Assembly: GCA_900320235.1 (NCBI GenBank)
Contig: ONRO01000154.1
Coordinates: forward strand, 1-5,777
Source: an uncultured Eubacteriales bacterium
GTDB lineage: Bacteria > Bacillota > Clostridia > Oscillospirales > Acutalibacteraceae
Direction of reading: 5' to 3'
Length of the DNA stretch: 5,777 bases
Shown: piece after piece, positions 1-4,426 of the stretch
How the letters are laid out: each line of letters begins with the position of its first letter
How positions within the stretch are numbered: position 1 is the stretch's first letter
Notes under the pieces: generated by a model
The model's database searches: none
What the model was told of the DNA's origin: nothing
Seen by the model: the letters and a program-made list of their open reading frames with translations, nothing else
Made by a program: the position numbers and the translations under genes

Positions 1-82
1 CCTTGCCTTTGGCTGTAAGTTTCCCACTATCAGGGCACTTTACGGACTTTCACCGATTAGACTACGCCCATGCCGGGCGAAC
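1..82 (-). mobile_element. Group II intron, 5' end (probably class C), truncated by window edge
   Basis: Read on the minus strand from 82 to 1, the DNA begins GTTCGCCCGGCATGGGCGTA. It continues through GTGAAAGTCC (about 51-42) to GGCAAGG at the window edge. This order closely resembles the conserved 5' end and domain I start of bacterial group II introns (GUGYGCCCGGCAUGGG, then GUGAGAGUCC, then GCAAGG), as I remember it from class C introns. The first bases are GTTCG rather than the usual GTGYG. The intron would begin right after the T-tract of the nfnB terminator, which is the known insertion preference of class C introns. The ribozyme body, any reverse transcriptase/maturase gene and the 3' end lie outside the window, so I cannot say whether it is intact. 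The group II assignment is fairly firm. Class C rests mainly on the insertion site. Confidence 0.78.
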
Positions 83-117
83 TAAAACCAGGCTGCCGCA
101 AAATGCAGCAGCCTGAA
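83..117 (-). terminator. Rho-independent terminator of the nfnAB operon
   Basis: A perfect 11-bp stem pairs 90-100 with 104-114 around a 3-base loop. It is followed on the minus strand by GGTTTTA (89-83). The single non-Watson-Crick pair (97/107) is a G-U wobble when transcribed from the minus strand but a C-A mismatch from the plus strand, which fixes the working direction. It begins about 10 bases after the nfnB stop codon. The T-tract is short and is cut off by the start of the group II intron. Confidence 0.88.
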
Positions 118-125
118 ATAGATTA

Positions 126-1523
126 TTATTTGTTTTTGATATATTCATCAATTGCTTTTGCAGCAGCCTTACCTGCGCCCATTGCAAGGATAACGGTTGC
201 AGCACCTGTTACAGCATCACCGCCTGCATAAACGCCCTCACGGGTAGTAAGACCGTTTTCGCCGTCTGTTACAATACAGCCTCTGCTGTTTGTTTCAAGA
301 CCAGGGGTTGTGCTTCTGATAAGCGGGTTCGGACTTGTTCCTATTGACATAATCATAGTGTCAACATCAAGTACAAATTCGCTTCCCTCTTTTACGATCG
401 GTCTGCGTCTGCCGCTTGCATCAGGTTCACCAAGTTCCATTTCAACACATTTCATTCCACAGACTTCGCCTGCATCGTTTCCGAGAACTTCAACAGGATT
501 TGTCAGAGTTTTGAAGATGATACCTTCTTCTTCAGCATGCTCGACTTCTTCTTTTCTTGCCGGAAGTTCTTCCATACCACGACGGTATACGATATAAACT
601 TCATCTGCACCCATTCTTTTTGCACTTCTTGCTGCATCCATTGCAACGTTACCGCCGCCGACAACAGCAACCTTTTTACTGTGCTTGATAGGTGTCTTGC
701 TGCCTTCTTTATAAGCTTTCATAAGATTGATTCTTGTCAGATATTCATTTGCTGAATAAACACCTTTAAGGCTTTCTCCGGGAATATTCATAAAGCGGGG
801 GAGACCAGCGCCACTGCCAATATAAACAGCTTCATTACCCATTTCAAAAAGCTCATCAATAGTAAGGACTTTACCAATTACCATATTAGTTTCAACGTCA
901 ACACCGATAGCCTTGAGGTTGTCAATTTCCTTTTGAACAATTATCTTTGGCAGTCTGAATTCAGGAATACCGTAAACAAGTACACCGCCTGCAAGATGTA
1001 AAGCTTCATAAACAGTAACCTTGTAACCGAGCTTTGCTAAATCACCAGCAGCAGTAAGTCCGCTTGGACCTGCACCGATAATAGCTACCTTATGACCATT
1101 CTGTGCAGGCATTTCCGGAGCATCCTTGCAGTGTTCTCTGTGCCAGTCAGCAACAAATCTTTCAAGTCTGCCGATACCAACAGATTCACCTTTAATTCCT
1201 CTGACACATTTGCTTTCGCATTGTTTTTCCTGAGGACATACACGACCGCAAACTGCCGGAAGAGAGCTCGATTTTGCTATTACCTGATATGCACCTTCCA
1301 TATCTTCATTGGCAACTCTTTCGATAAAAGCAGGAATATCGATCTGAACCGGGCATCCTGTAGTGCAAGGCTTATTTTTACAGTTAAGACATCTTTTAGC
1401 TTCATTAACTGCCATTTCATATGTATATCCGAGAGCAACCTCATCAAAATTATTTCTTCTTACCATAGGATCCTGAACGGGCATAGGACATTTTTTAGGA
1501 TCCATGTTTCTCTGTACTGCCAT
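126..1523 (-). CDS. nfnB: NfnB, large subunit of NADH-dependent reduced ferredoxin:NADP+ oxidoreductase (GltA-like flavoprotein)
   Basis: This is the 465-residue large subunit of the cytoplasmic electron-bifurcating complex that couples ferredoxin and NADH oxidation to NADP+ reduction, and runs in reverse. The N-terminal region has two cysteine groups for [4Fe-4S] clusters: C45-x2-C48-x4-C53-x3-C57 and C92-x3-C96-x5-C102-x3-C106. An FAD-binding Rossmann motif IIGAGPSG follows at 148-155. An NADP(H) fold has VVGGGNVAMD (287-296) and the VYRR arginines (312-315) expected to hold the 2'-phosphate. The C-terminal FAD motif is YAGGDAV (432-438). A glutamate is reported as an unusual cluster ligand in Thermotoga NfnB. 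Glu121 in GRLERF is my best candidate here, unproven. An AAGGAGGT site (1533-1540) lies 9 bases before the ATG and inside the end of nfnA. Databases often label this family NADPH-dependent glutamate synthase (gltA) or SudA. The adjacent NfnA partner, and no large glutamate synthase gene in view, favour Nfn. Confidence 0.93.
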   Translation of the reverse strand: MAVQRNMDPKKCPMPVQDPMVRRNNFDEVALGYTYEMAVNEAKRCLNCKNKPCTTGCPVQIDIPAFIERVANEDMEGAYQVIAKSSSLPAVCGRVCPQEKQCESKCVRGIKGESVGIGRLERFVADWHREHCKDAPEMPAQNGHKVAIIGAGPSGLTAAGDLAKLGYKVTVYEALHLAGGVLVYGIPEFRLPKIIVQKEIDNLKAIGVDVETNMVIGKVLTIDELFEMGNEAVYIGSGAGLPRFMNIPGESLKGVYSANEYLTRINLMKAYKEGSKTPIKHSKKVAVVGGGNVAMDAARSAKRMGADEVYIVYRRGMEELPARKEEVEHAEEEGIIFKTLTNPVEVLGNDAGEVCGMKCVEMELGEPDASGRRRPIVKEGSEFVLDVDTMIMSIGTSPNPLIRSTTPGLETNSRGCIVTDGENGLTTREGVYAGGDAVTGAATVILAMGAGKAAAKAIDEYIKNK

Positions 1524-1525
1524 TA

Positions 1526-2368
1526 TTATTTTACCTCCTTGTTAAGAAGATTACATGATGCCTCACGAGCATGAGTTTCAAAATCTCTGTACATTGTACC
1601 TCTGTGCATAGCTTCATCAAAATCAACAAGATGTCCGTCGAAATCAGGGCCGTCAACGCAGGCAAATTTTGTTTCGCCGCCAACTGTAAGACGACAACCG
1701 CCGCACATGCCTGTACCATCGATCATAATCGGATTCATGCTGACAATAGTTTTGATATTGTATTTCTTTGTGAGCTGAGATACAAATTTCATCATAATGA
1801 CAGGACCAATTGCAATGACTTCATCGTATTCATTACCATCCTTGATAAGCTCTTCAAGAGCATTAGTAACAAGACCTTTTGTACCATAGCTTCCGTCATC
1901 AGTCATCATGCAGAGTTTATCACTTGCAGCCTTGAATTCATCTTCAAGAATAACGAGATCCTTGTTTCTGAAGCCAACGATGCTGTGAACTTCGCAGCCA
2001 AGATTATGAAGTTTCTTAGCGATAGGATAAGCAATTGCACATCCAACACCGCCACCGACAACAGCAACTTTTTTAAGTCCGTCTGTTTCGCTTGGTTTGC
2101 CGAGAGGACCAACGAAATCCTGAAGGCTGTCACCTTCATTCAGTGAATTAAGCTCCATTGTTGCGCCGCCAACAATCTGAAAAATAATAGTAACAGTGCC
2201 TTTTTCACGATCAAAATCAGCGATGGTAAGGGGAACTCTTTCACTGTCCTCTTTAGCTCTGAAAATGATAAACTGACCCGGCTCAGCTTTTTTAGCTATG
2301 AGCGGAGCATCAATTTCCATAAGGGTAACTGTCGGGTTTAACTCTTTTTTTCTGACAATCTTATACAT
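1526..2368 (-). CDS. nfnA: NfnA, small subunit of NADH-dependent reduced ferredoxin:NADP+ oxidoreductase
   Basis: This 280-residue flavoprotein belongs to the PyrK / SudB / ferredoxin reductase-like family and carries FAD, a [2Fe-2S] cluster and the NAD(H) site. An N-terminal beta-barrel has the flavin motif RVPLT (44-48). An NAD-binding domain has VAVVGGGVGCA (101-111) and IGPVIMMK (187-194). The C-terminal cluster motif is D217-GTGM-C222-GG-C225 with C237. In the related PyrK proteins the first position is cysteine. An aspartate there is the known mark of NfnA/SudB subunits. The ATG at 2368 is preceded by AAAAGGAGAGG (2387-2377) at good spacing. Only 2 bases separate its stop from the nfnB start, so the two are co-translated partners in the usual A-then-B order. 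Alternative database names are sulfide dehydrogenase subunit beta or dihydroorotate dehydrogenase electron-transfer subunit. No pyrD lies beside it in this window. Confidence 0.92.
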   Translation of the reverse strand: MYKIVRKKELNPTVTLMEIDAPLIAKKAEPGQFIIFRAKEDSERVPLTIADFDREKGTVTIIFQIVGGATMELNSLNEGDSLQDFVGPLGKPSETDGLKKVAVVGGGVGCAIAYPIAKKLHNLGCEVHSIVGFRNKDLVILEDEFKAASDKLCMMTDDGSYGTKGLVTNALEELIKDGNEYDEVIAIGPVIMMKFVSQLTKKYNIKTIVSMNPIMIDGTGMCGGCRLTVGGETKFACVDGPDFDGHLVDFDEAMHRGTMYRDFETHAREASCNLLNKEVK

Positions 2369-2391
2369 CTGGTATTCCTCTCCTTTTAACA

Positions 2392-2406
2392 GGTCTGAAT
2401 CAGACC
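2392..2406. promoter_or_regulatory. Perfect 15-bp palindrome in the nfnA leader
   Basis: GGTCTGA-A-TCAGACC is a perfect inverted repeat with 7-base arms and a single central base. It lies between the predicted nfn transcription start (about 2464) and the nfnA ribosome binding site (2377-2387). As DNA it could be an operator for a dimeric regulator. As RNA it could form a 6-bp hairpin with a 3-base loop just upstream of the Shine-Dalgarno sequence. It does not resemble the Rex consensus TTGTTAA-N4-TTAACAA. The role is unknown. Confidence 0.5.
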
Positions 2407-2471
2407 CTGAAATTTATACCATAATAGAGTAAATCTATTTATGATACCTGACAGATAGTATAAACAAATGT

Positions 2472-2500
2472 ATTATATCATATAATATCAATTTTTACAA
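2472..2500 (-). promoter_or_regulatory. Sigma-A type promoter of the nfnAB operon
   Basis: On the minus strand, a -35 box TTGTAA (2500-2495) is separated by 17 bases from a perfect -10 box TATAAT (2477-2472). The -10 is preceded by TG-A, making an extended -10. Predicted transcription starts near 2464, giving a leader of about 95 bases before the nfnA ATG. It is the best-matching promoter in the divergent intergenic region. Confidence 0.75.
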
Positions 2501-2630
2501 GAGCAAAAGTCCAATCCGTCAGAATAATTCAATAATACATTCAAAAATAACTGTTTTTGCATTAATTGAATTCTGATAATTCAAATTCGGGTAAGAAAAG
2601 GGTTAATTATATTCAGAAGCCAGAGAATAA

Positions 2631-2652
2631 ACTGACATATTACTGACATATT
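2631..2652. repeat. 11-bp perfect tandem repeat ACTGACATATT x2
   Basis: ACTGACATATT occurs twice head to tail (2631-2641 and 2642-2652) with no mismatch. Eleven bases is close to one helical turn, so a protein could meet both copies on the same DNA face, as AraC-family regulators do at direct repeats. It lies between the two divergent genes, about 335 bases before the AraC-type gene start. A chance duplication by slippage is possible. Confidence 0.6.
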
Positions 2653-2722
2653 ATAGTATCATGTATAATGCTATAAAAATAACATTGTTTATTATTACAT
2701 AAGAAAGAATAAAAAAGTAACT

Positions 2723-2740
2723 TATAATAATATTATTATA
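2723..2740. repeat. 18-bp AT-only perfect palindrome
   Basis: TATAATAATATTATTATA is self-complementary over 18 bases. It is flanked more distantly by the short inverted pair AAGTAA (2715-2720) and TTACTT (2755-2760). In such AT-rich DNA a palindrome of this kind can arise by chance. It lies just upstream of the candidate regulator promoter and could help local melting or protein binding. Confidence 0.4.
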
Positions 2741-2763
2741 TTATAAAAAGCATTTTACTTCTA

Positions 2764-2792
2764 TTGATGATTTTGTAAAGACGTATTATAAT
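2764..2792 (+). promoter_or_regulatory. Candidate promoter of the AraC-type regulator gene
   Basis: TTGATG (2764-2769) is followed after 17 bases by TATAAT (2787-2792). This predicts a start near 2799 and a leader of about 190 bases. The region is so AT-rich that other pairs also fit. TTTACA (2881-2886) with TATATT (2904-2909) at 17-base spacing would give a leader of about 70 bases, and TTGATA (2812-2817) with TATAAT (2837-2842) has a poor 19-base spacing. Confidence 0.5.
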
Positions 2793-2986
2793 ACTATTGT
2801 ATTAAAAACTATTGATACTTTTCCGATTAATGTTATTATAATCTTAGTATAAAATTCCATATTTACCTTATTTATATTGTTTTACAAAGACTTGGAATGA
2901 TATTATATTGCTTTATACAAATTATAGGACCAATTACCGGAAAAACCAATTCTAATCAGAAATATTATGAAGGGAGTAATTGCTTT

Positions 2987-3880
2987 ATGTATCACGACGA
3001 CCGTCAGAGCCTGAAGGAAACAGGGCAAAAGGGAGATTTTTTGCTTCCATTTGTTGCGGTTAATACAATAATGCCTGATTTTTACACTACATATCCTATG
3101 CACTGGCATGATGAGATGGAAATAGTTTATGTAGAAAGCGGCGAATATGAAGAATTTGTTAATCTTGAAAGATACCATGTGAAAAAAGGGGATATTATTC
3201 TTATAAATCCATGTGTATTACATTCTTTCAGGATCATTGATGATAAAAGGACTTTTTTCAGAAGTATAATTTTTAATTCAAGCATGTTGACAAGCAATAA
3301 TACAGATGCATGTTCAATCAAGTATTTCACACCTTTTTTAGATAACATGTATATTAATCCGATCGTTATTTCATCGGATTCTCCGAACTATGAACTATTA
3401 CAGCAGAGTGTAAAAAAACTGATATCAATTTATGATAACAAAGACGAATTCTTTGAGATCATGATAAAATCAGAACTATTTAATCTGTTCTACATTTTGT
3501 TCAAATACTTTCTGATACCTGAAGAACATGAATCTAATATGAAGGATAATACTACAAGAAATATAAAAACCATCCTCGATTATATTGATTCAAACTATAT
3601 GAAGCCCATAACAATAGATGAGCTTGCATCAAGTGTAGATCTGAGCAAACATTATTTTATGCGGTTTTTCAAAAAATATATGGGTATGACATGTATTGAA
3701 TATATAAATGACTATCGTCTGAATATTGCAACAAATCTTCTTCTGACAACAAGTATGCAGATCACAGAAGTTGCAGCGAGTATTGGTATTACGAACCTTT
3801 CGTATTTTAATCGTATATTCAAGAAAAAATACAATATGACTCCAAAAGAATACAGATATAATATTGATAACAGGAAATAA
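2987..3880 (+). CDS. AraC-family transcriptional regulator with N-terminal cupin sensor domain
   Basis: This is a 297-residue DNA-binding regulator. Residues about 20-100 form a cupin (AraC-type ligand-binding) domain, seen from the motif MHWHDEMEIVYVESGE (38-53) and a later INPCVLHSF (73-81). Residues 193-292 form the double helix-turn-helix. Helix-turn-helix one is ITIDELASSVDLSKHYFMR. Helix-turn-helix two is ITEVAASIGITNLSYFNRIF, followed by the signature end MTPKEYR (284-290). The frame is open from an ATG at 2897. I chose the ATG at 2987 because AGGGAG (2971-2976) sits 10 bases before it, the upstream ATG has no usable site, and the extra 30 residues look unlike the family. The ligand is unknown; many relatives control sugar uptake or degradation genes. 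No transporter or enzyme gene lies directly beside it, so the target is uncertain. It could act on itself or on the downstream LRR gene. No clear terminator follows it. Confidence 0.9.
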   Translation: MYHDDRQSLKETGQKGDFLLPFVAVNTIMPDFYTTYPMHWHDEMEIVYVESGEYEEFVNLERYHVKKGDIILINPCVLHSFRIIDDKRTFFRSIIFNSSMLTSNNTDACSIKYFTPFLDNMYINPIVISSDSPNYELLQQSVKKLISIYDNKDEFFEIMIKSELFNLFYILFKYFLIPEEHESNMKDNTTRNIKTILDYIDSNYMKPITIDELASSVDLSKHYFMRFFKKYMGMTCIEYINDYRLNIATNLLLTTSMQITEVAASIGITNLSYFNRIFKKKYNMTPKEYRYNIDNRK

Positions 3881-4213
3881 ATAAAATAATTAAAGTCTGA
3901 AATCATCCATGCAATTATAGTAGCTTGAAATCGATTATTTATAAATCAAATCTTAAATATGAATATAACCAATAGCTGATTTAAAAAACTTTCATTCGAT
4001 TCCGCAAAACATGCTCATAGAATTTCTATTCACTTATAAAACAAATTTTCTGATATTTTCGGAAGAGCATATGTAAAACAGTGCAGATATTTTGGAAATA
4101 ATAAGTCAGAATACTTACTGTGCATCTGAAGCTCAGCATAATAAAACTGCGCTGGAATTGAGAGAAATGATCAGACGACGCACACTATTATGTAAAATAA
4201 TAATCAGTATATT
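3881..4213. other. AT-rich intergenic stretch without a recognised gene
   Basis: About 330 bases between the regulator and the candidate promoter of the LRR gene. There is no strong hairpin plus T-tract after the regulator stop, no open frame with a start and ribosome binding site, and no repeat beyond a small palindrome ATAGAA-T-TTCTAT (4017-4029). An unstarted open frame (4077-4223) spells a charged stretch including ALELREMIRRR, which might be a gene remnant, but I cannot assign it. Confidence 0.5.
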
Positions 4214-4219
4214 TATAAT
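4191..4219 (+). promoter_or_regulatory. Candidate promoter for the LRR protein gene
   Basis: A perfect TATAAT (4214-4219) lies 17 bases after a poor -35 box TGTAAA (4191-4196). Transcription would start near 4226, about 20 bases before the GC-rich folded block, giving a leader of about 200 bases. The weak -35 box suggests either activator dependence or that another nearby element is the true promoter. Confidence 0.4.
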
Positions 4220-4246
4220 TTAATTCTGATGCAGTTCAAGCTTAAA

Positions 4247-4348
4247 AAGCCTGACGGTGCCCGAGAAAACCATTATTAATCTGACTAAGCCGTGAATTGC
4301 GACACCGGCGGCACGAAGGTGCTGCCGGCACGGGTGCTGGTGGGGCTT
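4247..4348 (+). ncRNA. Candidate structured leader RNA (unassigned family)
   Basis: This GC-rich block stands out sharply from the AT-rich DNA around it. A long imperfect helix pairs 4247-4263 with 4331-4348. It starts with AAGCC/GGCTT, has a small internal mismatch and a bulge, and ends with GCCCG/CGGGT-type pairing including G-U wobbles. Inside it, CCGGCGGCAC (4305-4314) pairs with GTGCTGCCGG (4319-4328) around a GAAG loop. The 5' part of the interior (4264-4304) is largely single-stranded and may hold a ligand or tertiary contact. It is not a plus-strand terminator, because a run of eight A (4350-4357) follows rather than T. I compared it from memory with the c-di-GMP-I and -II, cobalamin, SAM, TPP, FMN, guanidine, THF and c-di-AMP classes and found no match to their conserved motifs. 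A cis-acting leader element for the next gene is the best reading; a mobile repeat is the alternative. Confidence 0.5.
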
Positions 4349-4354
4349 GAAAAA

Positions 4355-4401
4355 AAAGCAATATTATGGTAACATAGCTTTAGCCGGAAATGATATCCGG
4401 C
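4355..4401 (+). promoter_or_regulatory. Two further leader hairpins before the LRR gene
   Basis: Hairpin one joins AAAGC (4355-4359) to GCTTT (4377-4381) and TATG (4365-4368) to CATA (4373-4376). It has a GTAA (GNRA-type) loop and a 5-base one-sided bulge. Hairpin two joins GCCGGA (4383-4388) to TCCGGC (4396-4401) with a 7-base loop. It ends about 12 bases before the Shine-Dalgarno sequence and has no T-tract. Its GCCGG and CCGGC arms are also complementary to the arms of the upstream 4305-4328 hairpin, so alternative pairings are possible. Confidence 0.45.
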
Positions 4402-4426
4402 ATCTCACCAGAAGAGGAGTGAAATG

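Noticed and set aside
310..2146. Several plus-strand open frames opposite nfnA and nfnB
   Set aside because: They are antisense shadows of two well-supported genes. Their translations look like low-complexity Ser/Phe/Thr-rich noise and they lack ribosome binding sites.
2640..2669. Promoter CTGACA (2643-2648) with TATAAT (2664-2669)
   Set aside because: The boxes match well but the spacing is only 15 bases, and a better-spaced promoter exists nearer the regulator gene.
4077..4223. Open frame of about 49 codons including ALELREMIRRR
   Set aside because: It has no ATG near its beginning and no ribosome binding site, and its end runs through the candidate LRR promoter. I cannot tie it to a family. 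At most it is a gene remnant.
4247..4348. Long GC-rich helix as a rho-independent terminator
   Set aside because: On the plus strand it is followed by A8, not T. On the minus strand a T5 does follow, but no minus-strand gene lies upstream of it, and the 100-base branched fold is too large for a simple terminator.
4247..4348. Domain V of a group II intron or a c-di-GMP / cobalamin / guanidine riboswitch
   Set aside because: The first helix has a GCCGTG that recalls domain V, but the characteristic 34-base hairpin with its bulge is absent. The conserved motifs of the named riboswitch classes are also missing.
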